Part shown: positions 1 to 8,543 of the stretch, one piece after another
How positions within the stretch are numbered: position 1 is the first letter of the stretch
Layout of the letters: every line of letters begins with the position of its first letter
NCBI RefSeq assembly: GCF_003367195.1
Contig: NZ_QRGO01000001.1
Coordinates: 2,652,501 to 2,716,500, forward strand
Length of the DNA: 64,000 nucleotides
Reading direction: 5' to 3'
Origin: Undibacter mobilis
GTDB taxonomy: Bacteria > Pseudomonadota > Alphaproteobacteria > Rhizobiales > Xanthobacteraceae
Program-made: the position numbers and the translations under genes
Notes under the pieces: model-generated
What the model was told of the DNA's origin: nothing
Seen by the model: only the letters and a program-made list of their open reading frames with translations
Database searches by the model: none

Positions 1-1780
1 CAATGACGCCGGCCGGCTTGCCGTTGACGGCGAGGAAGATCGCCGTGGCGCCGTCGCGGCGCTGTGCTTCGGCGTCGTCGTGCAGCGGCGCGGTGTCGAT
101 GCTGAGTTCTTTCAGGAAGGCAGGCGAGCCGAGCGCGATGCGTTTGCCGCTCACCATGCCGATGACGCCCTTGCCGGCGGGCGAGTCGAAGCCGCGCACC
201 GGGGCGAGGGTGAGGTGGCGCTCCGCGGCCGCCTTGGTGATGGCCGCGGCAAGCGGATGCTCGCTGCCGCGCTCGACGGACGCCGCAATGGTGAGCACCT
301 GTGTCTCATCGAATCCCTCGGCAGCGATCACAGCGACGACCTTGGGCTTGCCTTCGGTCAGTGTGCCGGTCTTGTCGACGACGAGGGTGTCGATCTTCTC
401 CAGCCGCTCCAGCGCCTCGGCATTCTTGATGAGGACGCCGCTTTGCGCGCCGCGACCGACGCCGACCATGATCGACATCGGCGTGGCGAGGCCGAGCGCG
501 CAGGGGCAGGCGATGATGAGCACGCTTACGGCGGCGACAAGGCCATAGGAGAGGCGCGGCTCGGGGCCGAACATCGCCCATGATGCGAAGGCAATGAGTG
601 CCATGGCGACGACGGCCGGCACGAACCAGCCGGCGACCTGATCGGCGAGACGCTGGATCGGCGCGCGCGAGCGTTGGGCTGTTGCGACCATTTGCACGAT
701 CTGTGCGAGCAGCGTGTCGCGGCCGACCTTGTCGGCGCGCATGACGAAGGAGCCGGAAGCATTGATGGTGCCGCCGATGACGCGTGCGTCCTTGTCCTTG
801 GTGACGGGCATCGACTCGCCAGTCACCATCGATTCATCGACCGACGAGCGGCCCTCGAGCACGGTGCCGTCGACCGGCACCTTGTCGCCGGGACGCACGC
901 GCAATTTATCGCCAGCGGCGATGGCGTCGAGCGCGACTTCCTCGTCGCCGCCGTCGTCCTTGACGCGACGGGCCGTCTTCGGCGCGAGGTTAAGCAGAGC
1001 CTTGATGGCGCCGGAGGTCGCCTCACGTGCGCGCAACTCCAGCATCTGGCCGACGAGCACCAGCACGGTGATCACCGCAGCGGCTTCGAAATAGACGGCA
1101 ACGGCGCCGCCGTGACCGCGGAACGCCTGGGGAAAGATGCCAGGCGCGAAGGTGGCGACGACGCTGTAGAGATAGGCGACGCCGGTGCCCATCGCGATCA
1201 GCGTGAACATGTTGAGGTTGCGCGTCACCAGCGATTGCCAGCCGCGCTCGAAGAACGGAAAGCCAGCCCACAGTACGACCGGTGTGGCGAAGGCGAACTG
1301 GATGTAGTTCGACAGCCTTGGATCGACCCAGTTGTGTTCGCCGAACAGATGCGCGCCCATGTCGAGTACGAAGACCGGCAGCGTCAGCGCCAGACCGATC
1401 CAGAAGCGGCGCGTGAAGTCGAGGAGTTCGGGGTTGGGGCCGGTGTCGGCGGTGGCGATTTCGGGTTCGAGCGCCATGCCGCAGATCGGGCAGGAGCCGG
1501 GGCCTTCCTGCCGGATCTCGGGATGCATCGGACAGGTGTAGATGGCGCCTTCGACGATGGGCTCGGCTTCGCGCGGCCCAAGATACTTCTCAGGATTGGC
1601 GATGAACTTGGTCCGGCAGCCGGGATTGCAGAAGTAATAAGTGCGGCCATTGTGCTCGGCGCGATGCTTGGCCGTGTGCGGGTCGACGGTCATGCCGCAG
1701 ACCGGATCGATGGCGGAATTCGCGGCCGGCCCCTGATGATGATCGTGGCCGCAGTGATCGTGATGGGTGTGGTCGCTCAT
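1..1780 (-). CDS. copA: Copper/heavy-metal-translocating P1B-type ATPase (3' end outside window)
   Basis: ATP-driven export of Cu+ (or Ag+) across the inner membrane. The start ATG at 1778-1780 opens a His-rich tail. Then come a YHS-like metal-binding segment (DPVCGM, about residues 25-65), a second metal-binding motif (CPMHPEI then [12 protein letters not shown]), membrane segments, the actuator TGES, the CPC transport motif ([10 protein letters not shown], about residue 423), the phosphorylation motif DKTGTLT (about residue 467) and the SEHPL motif. The ATP-binding domain is cut by the window edge. It is divergent from the CsoR-type repressor with a 46-bp gap that holds the operator, so copper-induced derepression is likely. 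YHS plus HMBD N-termini without a classical HMA domain are common in alphaproteobacterial Cu-ATPases. Exact ion preference is inferred. Confidence 0.93.
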   Translation of the reverse strand, partial: MSDHTHHDHCGHDHHQGPAANSAIDPVCGMTVDPHTAKHRAEHNGRTYYFCNPGCRTKFIANPEKYLGPREAEPIVEGAIYTCPMHPEIRQEGPGSCPICGMALEPEIATADTGPNPELLDFTRRFWIGLALTLPVFVLDMGAHLFGEHNWVDPRLSNYIQFAFATPVVLWAGFPFFERGWQSLVTRNLNMFTLIAMGTGVAYLYSVVATFAPGIFPQAFRGHGGAVAVYFEAAAVITVLVLVGQMLELRAREATSGAIKALLNLAPKTARRVKDDGGDEEVALDAIAAGDKLRVRPGDKVPVDGTVLEGRSSVDESMVTGESMPVTKDKDARVIGGTINASGSFVMRADKVGRDTLLAQIVQMVATAQRSRAPIQRLADQVAGWFVPAVVAMALIAFASWAMFGPEPRLSYGLVAAVSVLIIACPCALGLATPMSIMVGVGRGAQSGVLIKNAEALERLEKIDTLVVDKTGTLTEGKPKVVAVIAAEGFDETQVLTIAASVERGSEHPLAAAITKAAAERHLTLAPVRGFDSPAGKGVIGMVSGKRIALGSPAFLKELSIDTAPLHDDAEAQRRDGATAIFLAVNGKPAGVI

Positions 1781-1799
1781 ATGCGCGTGCCTTGCAAGA

Positions 1800-1818
1800 T
1801 ATACCCTAGGGGGGTATA
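1800..1818. promoter_or_regulatory. CsoR-type operator between copA and the repressor gene
   Basis: A 19-bp inverted repeat with 7-bp arms TATACCC and GGGTATA around the spacer TAGGG lies between the divergent starts at 1780 and 1827. G-tract palindromes of this kind are bound by CsoR/RcnR-family repressors. The site would block both promoters, giving autoregulation plus control of the ATPase. Confidence 0.75.
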
Positions 1819-1826
1819 TAGAGCCT

Positions 1827-2138
1827 ATGGCAAAGCACAGCAAGTCCGCTCATGCGACCCATCACGGTTCTAGCCACAAGGCCGACACCCTGAAGCGGCT
1901 CGGCCGGCTCGAAGGCCAGGTGCGCGGCATCGCGCGCATGGTCGACGAGGACCGCTACTGCATCGACATTGTCACGCAGATCGCCGCCGCGCGCGCCGCC
2001 TTGCGTAAGGTGGAAGAGGAAATCCTGCGCGAGCATGTCGCGCATTGCGTCGAGCACGCCATCGCCTCCGGCGACAAGGCCGACCAGCGCCGCAAGGTCG
2101 CGGAGTTGATGGACGTCATGGGCCGGGCGGGACGGTAG
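1827..2138 (+). CDS. csoR: CsoR/RcnR-family metal-sensing repressor
   Basis: Small all-helical repressor (DUF156 family), 103 aa from ATG 1827. An upstream in-frame start at 1767 would run through the operator, so 1827 is preferred. The family core [16 protein letters not shown] is followed by Cys45 (RYCIDIV), His70 and Cys74 (HVAHC). This is the Cys-His-Cys pattern of Cu(I)-binding CsoR rather than FrmR or CstR. The N-terminus is His-rich ([15 protein letters not shown]), which could add metal affinity. Its operator (1800-1818) and the divergent copper ATPase fit copper-responsive repression. A sulfur-sensing role linked to the nearby YeeE/YedE genes is a weaker alternative. Confidence 0.9.
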   Translation: MAKHSKSAHATHHGSSHKADTLKRLGRLEGQVRGIARMVDEDRYCIDIVTQIAAARAALRKVEEEILREHVAHCVEHAIASGDKADQRRKVAELMDVMGRAGR

Positions 2139-2143
2139 AGACG

Positions 2144-2180
2144 CGTCATTCCGGGGCGCGGCCGAAGGCCGCGAACCCGG
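2144..2180. repeat. Fragment of a dispersed palindromic repeat
   Basis: Contains CGTCATTCCGGGGCGCG followed by a small hairpin (GCGGCC/GGCCGC). It matches the left end of the complete element at 9882-9996. It lies between the convergent csoR-like and DUF2892 genes, where it could also act as a terminator. Confidence 0.65.
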
Positions 2181-2197
2181 ACTGACAATCAGTTACA

Positions 2198-2392
2198 TTA
2201 CTTCGTCGAGCAGCCGACGATGCTGTAGGCGGGGCAATAGCCGAACACCGCGGTGAGAATCGGCACCACGCCAATCCAGCCGACCCAGGCCCAGCTTGTG
2301 CCCGGGGCGATATAGCCGAGCGCGAAAGCGATGAGGGCGATGCCCACAACGACCCGCGCGAGGCGGTCGATCATTCCGACATTGGCAGCCAT
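2198..2392 (-). CDS. DUF2892 family inner-membrane protein (YgaP-like membrane part)
   Basis: A 64-aa protein with two predicted membrane helices, beginning MAANVGMIDRLARVVVG, typical of DUF2892. It resembles the membrane tail of the rhodanese YgaP without the rhodanese domain. DUF2892 proteins often occur with YeeE/YedE transporters, sulfur transferases and ArsR-type regulators in sulfide detoxification loci. The two genes just upstream on the same strand are YeeE/YedE proteins. A conserved Cys sits in GYCPAYSIVGCS. The biochemical role is unknown. Confidence 0.8.
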   Translation of the reverse strand: MAANVGMIDRLARVVVGIALIAFALGYIAPGTSWAWVGWIGVVPILTAVFGYCPAYSIVGCSTK

Positions 2393-2421
2393 AACGGTCT
2401 CTCCTTGTTAATTCGTACGCT

Positions 2422-3042
2422 CTATTCCGCAGGAACGACGTGGAGGTCCGGACGCGCACGCTGCTCCGTAGCGAGGTCGCCGTCAACATCGTTGCCCATG
2501 TCGTCGCGCCACGGGCGCCAGGCTTCGAGCGCGATGAGAACCACGACCAGAACGGCAGCAAGACCAAGCGCGCCGGCCCAGTAGGGGATGCCGAAGAGCT
2601 GGCTGAAGATCAGCTTGCCGCTCGACTGGCCGAGAAAGGTCTTGGTCAGCGTCGGCTCGGCGTATGAATAGGCGACGGCGCCGAACAGCCCGCCGACCAA
2701 CGTGAACAAAGCGTCGCGATAGCCGGCGCCGACCTGTGCCAACGTCGTGCCCGGGCAGGCGCCGGCGAGTGCGATGCCGGCGCCAAGGATGAGACCGCCG
2801 ATGATGTCGGCGTAGTACATCGCCGCCTTCGGCGCGAGCTTGACGTAACCAAAGCCGTTGAGCACGGCGAGCACCACCGCACCGGTCGCGACGGCGGTGA
2901 GGAATACCTTGAGCATGATGAAGTTACGCATCTGCATCTGGCCGACAATGATGCCGGGCTCGAACACGCGCGATTTCTCTAGCGCGAAGCCGAACACGAT
3001 TCCCATCACGATGCCGATGACGATCGCGGAAGTGAGAGTCAT
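2422..3042 (-). CDS. YeeE/YedE family sulfur-compound transporter, second half (PmpB-like)
   Basis: A 206-aa polytopic membrane protein. It carries the YeeE/YedE motif GACPGT, whose Cys in characterised thiosulfate transporters (TsuA/YeeE) hands the substrate across. A charged tail follows the last helix. It follows the other half-transporter with an 18-bp gap, so the two are co-transcribed and probably form one two-subunit channel, as the single-chain YeeE carries both halves. Substrate (thiosulfate, sulfide or persulfide) is inferred from the family only. Confidence 0.85.
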   Translation of the reverse strand: MTLTSAIVIGIVMGIVFGFALEKSRVFEPGIIVGQMQMRNFIMLKVFLTAVATGAVVLAVLNGFGYVKLAPKAAMYYADIIGGLILGAGIALAGACPGTTLAQVGAGYRDALFTLVGGLFGAVAYSYAEPTLTKTFLGQSSGKLIFSQLFGIPYWAGALGLAAVLVVVLIALEAWRPWRDDMGNDVDGDLATEQRARPDLHVVPAE

Positions 3043-3060
3043 GATTGATCTCCTTGAAAA

Positions 3061-3576
3061 TCAGATACGGCGGAGCAGCAGCATCGCCGTGGCGATGCCG
3101 CCCGCGAACATGGCGGCGACGGCGACGGTCGAGCCGACGGCAAGTTGCGCCATGCCCGAGAGGCCATGGCCGCTGGTGCAACCGTCGGCGATGCGGGCAC
3201 CGACCAGCATCAGGAAGCCGCCGGCAAAGGCGACGGCGTAGCGTTTGGCGGGTGACGAGTTGCCGAGCGCGCGGCGCCAGATCGGCGAGATCGGCGCGCG
3301 CTTCGCGCCCGACATCTTCATCGACAGGAAGGCGCCAATGGCGACACCAATGACGAGGGCGACCTGCCACCAGTTCTTGCCGGTCGCAGCGATGTGTTTG
3401 GCGATGTAGTCGATCTTCACCGCGGATGGGTCGAGCCACGAAGCGATGAGGCCGCCAATGCTGACATAGGACGACGACGCGCCGAGCGCGGTTTCGATCA
3501 GCAGGAAGGCGGGGATTTGCAGAAGTCCGATAACGACGCCGGCAAGGTAAGGCGACCAGGCTTTCTGGCTGAGCAT
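3061..3576 (-). CDS. YeeE/YedE family sulfur-compound transporter, first half (PmpA-like)
   Basis: A 171-aa membrane protein with several hydrophobic helices. It carries the conserved motif ADGCTSGHGLSG, the partner of the GACPGT motif in the next gene. Together the pair corresponds to one full-length YeeE/YedE protein split in two. The start is ATG at 3576. The upstream 130 bp to the MetE-like gene contain an AT-rich patch near 3620-3645 that may hold the promoter, but I cannot name a regulator for it. Role in sulfur-species uptake or export is by family. Confidence 0.85.
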   Translation of the reverse strand: MLSQKAWSPYLAGVVIGLLQIPAFLLIETALGASSSYVSIGGLIASWLDPSAVKIDYIAKHIAATGKNWWQVALVIGVAIGAFLSMKMSGAKRAPISPIWRRALGNSSPAKRYAVAFAGGFLMLVGARIADGCTSGHGLSGMAQLAVGSTVAVAAMFAGGIATAMLLLRRI

Positions 3577-3704
3577 GGCGAATCCTCCATCGGCAACGCG
3601 CGGGCGCGGCGCGCAATCACATATGGAGAAACGAATATATCTCCGCCATCGAACCCGTATTGACCTGGATCAACCCTCGCGCGGACGTGAAGGCTGTGGA
3701 GAAG

Positions 3705-4727
3705 TCAGCCGAACCGCTGCCGCGCCAGTTTGGCCCCGTCGCCCAGCGCCTTGAGCTTGGCCTCGGCGATCGGGCGGTGCATCGGCGCCATGCCGCAATT
3801 GGTGCAGCAGACGATGCGGTCCTTCGGCACGTATTTCATCACGTCGGCGATGACGGAGGCGACCTTGTCCGGCGTCTCGACAATGTCGGTCGCGACATCG
3901 ATGACGCCGACCAGCAGGTCCTTGCCTTCGAGCAGCGACAGAAGGTGGAGCGGTACACGCGAGTTGATGGCTTCGAGCGAAATCTGATTGACTTTGCTCT
4001 TCGCCAGCGCCGGGAAGATCTTCTCGTATTGCCGCCATTCCTCGCCGAGCGAGTTCTTCCAGTCGATATTGGCCTTGATGCCGTAGCCGTAACAGATGTG
4101 GACGGCGGTCGTGCATTTGAGGCCGTCAATCGCGCGATGAAGTCCCTCAATACCCCAGGTCGGCACCTCATCCATGAAGACGTTGAAGGCCGGCTCGTCG
4201 AACTGGATGACGTCGACGCCGTCTTTCTCCAGCGCGCGGGCCTCGGCGTTGAGAAGATCGGCGAAGGCGAAGGCCATTTTCACCTTGTCGCCGTAATGGG
4301 CGTCGGCGACGGTATCGGCAATCGTCATCGGGCCGGGCAGGGTGACTTTGAGTTTGCGCGCCGTGTGGGTGCGGGCGTGCCGGGTCTCGGCCTCGTGGAC
4401 GCGGCCCTTGAGCGTCAGCGCGCCGCGCACCACCGGCACCATCGCCTTGTAGCGATCGGCACGGATGCCCATCTCGACCTTGTTCTGGGTATCGATGCCA
4501 TCGACATAATCGAGGAAGCCGTGGACGAAATGCTGGCGTGACATCTCGCCGTCGCAGACGATGTCGATGCCGGCATCTTCCTGCAGCTTGATCATCAGCA
4601 GCGTGGCGTCGAGCTTGCCCTGGGCTAGGTCAGCGCCGTCGAGCCGCCACTTCGGCCACAGTTTATCCGGCTCGGCGAGCCATGATGGCTTCGGCAAGCT
4701 GCCGGCAATGGTGGTCGGAAACAGCAT
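3705..4727 (-). CDS. MetE-like (cobalamin-independent methionine synthase C-terminal domain) protein
   Basis: 340 aa, about half the length of classical MetE, so it has only the catalytic C-terminal barrel. It begins MLFPTTIAGSLPKPSWLAEP, includes IVCDGEMSRQHFVHGF and FDEPAFN, and ends near the zinc-ligand region (VCCTNCGMAPM). Such core-MetE proteins may use a methyl donor other than methyl-tetrahydrofolate, and several alphaproteobacterial copies have no proven substrate. It is the third gene of an operon, 23 bp after the FAD monooxygenase, which suggests that it handles a product of that enzyme. Methionine synthesis itself is not proven. Confidence 0.82.
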   Translation of the reverse strand: MLFPTTIAGSLPKPSWLAEPDKLWPKWRLDGADLAQGKLDATLLMIKLQEDAGIDIVCDGEMSRQHFVHGFLDYVDGIDTQNKVEMGIRADRYKAMVPVVRGALTLKGRVHEAETRHARTHTARKLKVTLPGPMTIADTVADAHYGDKVKMAFAFADLLNAEARALEKDGVDVIQFDEPAFNVFMDEVPTWGIEGLHRAIDGLKCTTAVHICYGYGIKANIDWKNSLGEEWRQYEKIFPALAKSKVNQISLEAINSRVPLHLLSLLEGKDLLVGVIDVATDIVETPDKVASVIADVMKYVPKDRIVCCTNCGMAPMHRPIAEAKLKALGDGAKLARQRFG

Positions 4728-4750
4728 CGACGCCTCCCTCTGCAGCGCTA

Positions 4751-5956
4751 TTAAACGGCGCCTTGATCCTGCCGCCAGTTATAGACCCAATCGTAGCGCT
4801 TCAGTAGGCGTTCGCCGCCGATCAGACGCATCACAAGATTGCGCGCGACCGCTTCGGGTCCGGTGCGGCCATAGATCGAGCCTTGCTGGCGTGCGGTGCG
4901 CTGGACCCGCGCGGTGCGGGCGCGGCGCAACCTTTCATAGGCCCGCAGGCCGGCCGCCGGATTTTCGCTGTGTTTTTTCAGCGTGTCGGCGAGCACGGCC
5001 GCGTCTTCGATCGCCATGCCGGCGCCTTGCGCGAGGAACGGCAGCATCGGATGCGCGGCATCGCCGACCAGCGTCACCGCACCGGCGCCGCCGGCAAAGG
5101 GGGTGGCATTGTCGAACAGCGCCCATTTGAGCCAGCGCTGCGGAATGCCGATCAGTTCACGCACCGATTCCGCCCAGGTGAAGCGGGCAAAGCGCCGCAG
5201 AATCTCGGTGCGGTCGCCGGGCGCGTTCCAGCCTCGCTCATTCCAATCGTCGTTGACGATGCCGACCAGATTGACGAGGGCGCCGGCTTTGACCGGATAG
5301 GCGACGAGATGGGCATCCATGCCGAGAAAGAGATGAACCACCGGCGCGCGGAGATAGTCGGGGACGCTGTCGGCGGGCACCAGCGTCCGCCAGGCCGTGC
5401 GATGTGCGAAGACGGGCTTGCGGTGGCTCTTGAGCTTGTCGCCAACCGCCGACCAGATGCCATCGGCGCCGATCAGCGCCGCGCCGCGCTCGTCAACCAG
5501 TTGCTTGCCGCGAAACGCCTGCACGGTGATGCCGTTGGCATGGCTGGCGAAGTCGTCGAAGCGATGATCGAGTTTGATGTCGATGTCGATCATGCCGCGC
5601 GCGCCATCGAGCAGGGCGGCCTGCAGGTCGCCGCGATGAATGACCCAGAACGGCGCGCCGTAGCGGCGTTCGGCGAGGTCACCGAGGGGAATGCACGCGA
5701 TTTCGCGGCCCGAGCCGCCGGACATCACGCGGATCATTTGCGGTTTGACGACATGGGGCTCGAGCCGGTCGCGCAGGCCGAGTTCGAAGAGGATGCGGGT
5801 GGCGTTCGGCGAGAGCTGAATGCCGGCGCCGGTCTCTTCCAGCTTCGCCGCCTGTTCGAGCACGGTGGCGCGGAAGCCGGCGCGCGACAAAGTCATCGCG
5901 GTGGTCAGACCGGCAATGCCGGCGCCTGCGACGATGACGTGACGCGAAGGCGCCAA
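4751..5956 (-). CDS. FAD-dependent aromatic-type monooxygenase (salicylate/3-hydroxybenzoate hydroxylase-like)
   Basis: 401-aa group A flavoprotein hydroxylase. The N-terminal Rossmann motif is VIVAGAGIAGLTTAM, the middle DG motif is ALIGADGIWSAV, and the GD motif near the C-terminus is LVGDAAHPMLPFLAQGAGM. The ETGAGIQLSPNATR segment is typical of the salicylate hydroxylase branch. The start is a TTG at 5956, 15 bp after the zinc-finger gene, and no strong ribosome site is visible. It is co-transcribed with a zinc-finger protein and a MetE-like protein. No other aromatic catabolism genes are nearby, so the substrate is open; UbiH-like biosynthetic roles remain possible. Confidence 0.88.
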   Translation of the reverse strand: MAPSRHVIVAGAGIAGLTTAMTLSRAGFRATVLEQAAKLEETGAGIQLSPNATRILFELGLRDRLEPHVVKPQMIRVMSGGSGREIACIPLGDLAERRYGAPFWVIHRGDLQAALLDGARGMIDIDIKLDHRFDDFASHANGITVQAFRGKQLVDERGAALIGADGIWSAVGDKLKSHRKPVFAHRTAWRTLVPADSVPDYLRAPVVHLFLGMDAHLVAYPVKAGALVNLVGIVNDDWNERGWNAPGDRTEILRRFARFTWAESVRELIGIPQRWLKWALFDNATPFAGGAGAVTLVGDAAHPMLPFLAQGAGMAIEDAAVLADTLKKHSENPAAGLRAYERLRRARTARVQRTARQQGSIYGRTGPEAVARNLVMRLIGGERLLKRYDWVYNWRQDQGAV

Positions 5957-5971
5957 GATGCGAATCCGGAG

Positions 5972-6217
5972 TTAGGCCGCGACGAGCCGATAGGCGCAGG
6001 CGGCCGGTATCGCGGCGTGCGGATCGAGCGAGGCGTTGAAACGATAGAGCGTCGAGCAGTAGGGGCAGATGATTTCGCTGTCCGCGCCCATATCGAGGAA
6101 GACATGCGGATGGTCATAAGGCGGCGTGGCGCCGACGCACATGAACTCCTTGGCGCCGACTTCGATCACCGGGACGCCCGGATCGTTCTGGAAGTGGGGG
6201 ACAACGTGCTCCGCCAT
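5972..6217 (-). CDS. zf-CHCC zinc-finger domain protein (NDUFS6-like)
   Basis: 81 aa from ATG 6217; longer upstream in-frame readings are not supported. It carries the zf-CHCC signature: FMCVGATPPYDHPH then IICPYCSTLYRF, so one Cys, one His and a CxxC bind zinc. The family includes the small complex I accessory subunit NDUFS6 of mitochondria and is near-universal in alphaproteobacteria. It is the first gene of a three-gene operon with the FAD monooxygenase and the MetE-like gene. Function in bacteria is not settled. Confidence 0.87.
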   Translation of the reverse strand: MAEHVVPHFQNDPGVPVIEVGAKEFMCVGATPPYDHPHVFLDMGADSEIICPYCSTLYRFNASLDPHAAIPAACAYRLVAA

Positions 6218-6452
6218 AACGCCTCGCCTTCTTGCCTTCTGCCGTCGCCTTAAAGGAACCGATTTGCGCCCGCACCATAGCGAGGCGCCCACCATATATC
6301 TAGCGGTGATGCTTCGTTAGGCTTGGTGCGGGATTCGGTGGAACTGTGTTGATTCGGCTGGGTTTTCCGTCGGCATCAGGGCGTAAGACGCCGGACCATG
6401 GCGGGTAATCCCCAGGCGGCATCGTTACCGTTACTTCATTCGGTCGGATGGC

Positions 6453-7607
6453 ATGCGCGACTCGGCAGGTTTGGCCCCTCAAGATGTGCAGAAGCGGCTG
6501 CTGCGCCAGCACAGGCTGGCGCCAGTTCTGCTTGTCGCCGTGCTGCTGGCGGCGGCCGGCGTCTATGTGGTGCCGCGCGGCTTCGAGGCCGGTCACCTGT
6601 TCTCGATCGAGGATGATCCGGAGGCGATCGCCGAGCGGGCGTTGGCCGCCAGCTTCAACAGCGATCTGGCGAACCGCGAAATCGAATCGGCCCTGGCGGC
6701 CAAAGACAGCGATCTCGCCAAGAGCTTTGTCGATCTCGCCGCCGATCGGCAGGTGACACTGGCGCCGGGTCTGGCCGACAAGGTCAATGTCGCGGTTGCC
6801 GAGGACGCAAGCGCGGGCCATGCGGCGCAGAGCTTCGCCTACGGTCTGGTCACCGGCGAGCCGAGCGACATGCCGGGGCTTGCCGGCACCGCCCTGGGCG
6901 ATCTGTTCGTCTTCGGCGACATCCGCGATGCGGTGCGCGAAGGCGCGCGGCTGGCGAGCGGGCAGGAGGCCGACGAACTCATTCTCGGGCTGGCCTGCGT
7001 CGGCCTGGCGATCACCGCCGGCACTTATGCGACCGGTGGCCTCGCCGCACCGGCGCGGGTCGGGCTCACCGTGGCGAAAGTTGCGCGTAAGACGGGGCGC
7101 CTCAGCGCCGGGCTTGCCGCGCGCGTGTCGCGCATGCTGCGCGGCGTCGTCGACGGGCCGGCGTTGCGCCGGGCCGCCGCCAGCTTTTCGATCACAGAGC
7201 CACAGCTTGCCGTGCGCGCGGCGCGTGATGCGGTGAAGTTGGAACGCGCCGACGGGCTGGTCGATATGGCGCGCAATGTCGGGCGCGTTCAGGCCAAAGC
7301 AGGCACGCAAGCCGCACTCGACGGCCTAAAGATCGCGGAAAGTCCGGCCGAGGTGGCGCGTGTTGCCAAGCTCGCCGAGAAGACAGGCAGCCGCACGCGC
7401 GCGATCCTGAAGACCGCAGGCCGCGGCGCCATCGCGCTGTCGCTCGCTGCTTTCAATCTCACGACATGGATCGTCAGCGCGCTGTTCACGCTTACGATGT
7501 TTATCGCTTCGCTCAAGAGTGCGACCGAGCGCGGGGCGCGGCGCTACTTCCGCTATCGCAAGCGCCGGCGGATGGAGCGTGAGGCCGACGCGGCCTTTCC
7601 GGTGTGA
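6453..7607 (+). CDS. Conserved membrane protein of unknown function
   Basis: 384 aa. A hydrophobic segment near residues 24-40 (APVLLVAVLLAAAGVYVV) is followed by an Ala-rich soluble part. A second hydrophobic stretch lies near 170-195 (GLACVGLAITAGTYATGG), a third near 325-350 (ALSLAAFNLTTWIVSALF), and the C-terminus is basic (YFRYRKRRRMEREAD). I do not recognise a named domain. Codon usage matches the neighbours, so it is a genuine gene. It reads in the same direction as the alpha/beta hydrolase 67 bp downstream. Confidence 0.78.
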   Translation: MRDSAGLAPQDVQKRLLRQHRLAPVLLVAVLLAAAGVYVVPRGFEAGHLFSIEDDPEAIAERALAASFNSDLANREIESALAAKDSDLAKSFVDLAADRQVTLAPGLADKVNVAVAEDASAGHAAQSFAYGLVTGEPSDMPGLAGTALGDLFVFGDIRDAVREGARLASGQEADELILGLACVGLAITAGTYATGGLAAPARVGLTVAKVARKTGRLSAGLAARVSRMLRGVVDGPALRRAAASFSITEPQLAVRAARDAVKLERADGLVDMARNVGRVQAKAGTQAALDGLKIAESPAEVARVAKLAEKTGSRTRAILKTAGRGAIALSLAAFNLTTWIVSALFTLTMFIASLKSATERGARRYFRYRKRRRMEREADAAFPV

Positions 7608-7673
7608 GATTTGCGCAGCGTGAGCAGCCGGTTTAAGGAGCGCCGGCGGAAAACGATCCAGGATTGTCAGCAC

Positions 7674-8426
7674 ATGCCCAGCTTCAAGAACGGTGACGTC
7701 GACATCGCCTATCTCGACGAAGGAGCGGGCGATCCGATCGTGCTGGTGCACGGTTTTGCCTCGACCAAGGAAATCAACTGGGTCAATCCGGGCTGGGTCA
7801 CGACGCTGACACGCGCCGGCTTTCGCGTCATCGCGCTTGACGATCGCGGCCATGGCGCGTCGCAGAAGCTGTACGATCCGGCCGACTACGACACGGCCAA
7901 GATGGCCGACGACGTGCGCGCGCTGATGGATCACCTGGGCATCGCGCGTGCTGACGTCATGGGCTACTCGATGGGCGCACGCATCACCGCATTTCTCGCG
8001 CTCAAGCATCCCGAGCGCGTGCGCTCGGCCATCATGGGCGGTCTTGGCATGCACCTGATCGACGGCGTCGGGCTGCCGACCACCATTGCCGATGCGCTGG
8101 AAGCGCCGTCGCTCGACGATGTCTCCGATAAGCAAGGCCGCGTCTTCCGTGCGTTTGCGGAGCAGACCAAATCGGATCGTAAGGCGCTGGCCGCCTGTAT
8201 CCGCGGTTCGCGTCAGGTCATGACGCGCGAGGAGTTCTCGTCGCTGAAGCCGCCAATCTTGATTGCCATCGGCACCAAGGACGATGTGGCGGGTTCTGCG
8301 CATGATCTGGCGGCGCTGATCCCGGGTGCGAAGGCGCTCGATATCCCGGACCGCGACCACATGCTGGCGGTCGGCGACAAGGTCTACAAAGCCGGTGTTC
8401 TTGAGTTCCTTAACCTGCGTCCTTGA
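7674..8426 (+). CDS. Alpha/beta-fold hydrolase
   Basis: 250 aa from ATG 7674; a TTG 63 bp earlier would add a basic tail without homology. Seen: the oxyanion HG (LVHGFAS), the nucleophile elbow GYSMGA with Ser99, an acid after the IAIGTKDD strand, and the catalytic His in PDRDHML near the C-terminus. All three members of the triad are present. The substrate cannot be told; small esterases and epoxide or C-C hydrolases share this layout. Confidence 0.87.
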   Translation: MPSFKNGDVDIAYLDEGAGDPIVLVHGFASTKEINWVNPGWVTTLTRAGFRVIALDDRGHGASQKLYDPADYDTAKMADDVRALMDHLGIARADVMGYSMGARITAFLALKHPERVRSAIMGGLGMHLIDGVGLPTTIADALEAPSLDDVSDKQGRVFRAFAEQTKSDRKALAACIRGSRQVMTREEFSSLKPPILIAIGTKDDVAGSAHDLAALIPGAKALDIPDRDHMLAVGDKVYKAGVLEFLNLRP

Positions 8427-8543
8427 TACTTGGCGCACATCTGCGCTTCGCAAAAAAGCCGGCTTGTTCTTCGGGTGTTCTCTGGCGCCGGGTGTGCTAA
8501 GGAATATCTGAGAGATTGAGAGGCATTCGGAGAATAATATTCT

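Noticed and set aside
674..1873. A 399-codon frame on the plus strand over the copper ATPase
   Set aside because: It is the mirror of the ATPase, with no family motif and odd composition; the minus strand has the full set of P-type ATPase motifs.
3591..3660. AT-rich patch near ATATGGAGAAACGAATATAT as an ArsR/BigR operator
   Set aside because: The dyad is weak and no regulator gene is adjacent; the location before the YeeE gene is suggestive only.
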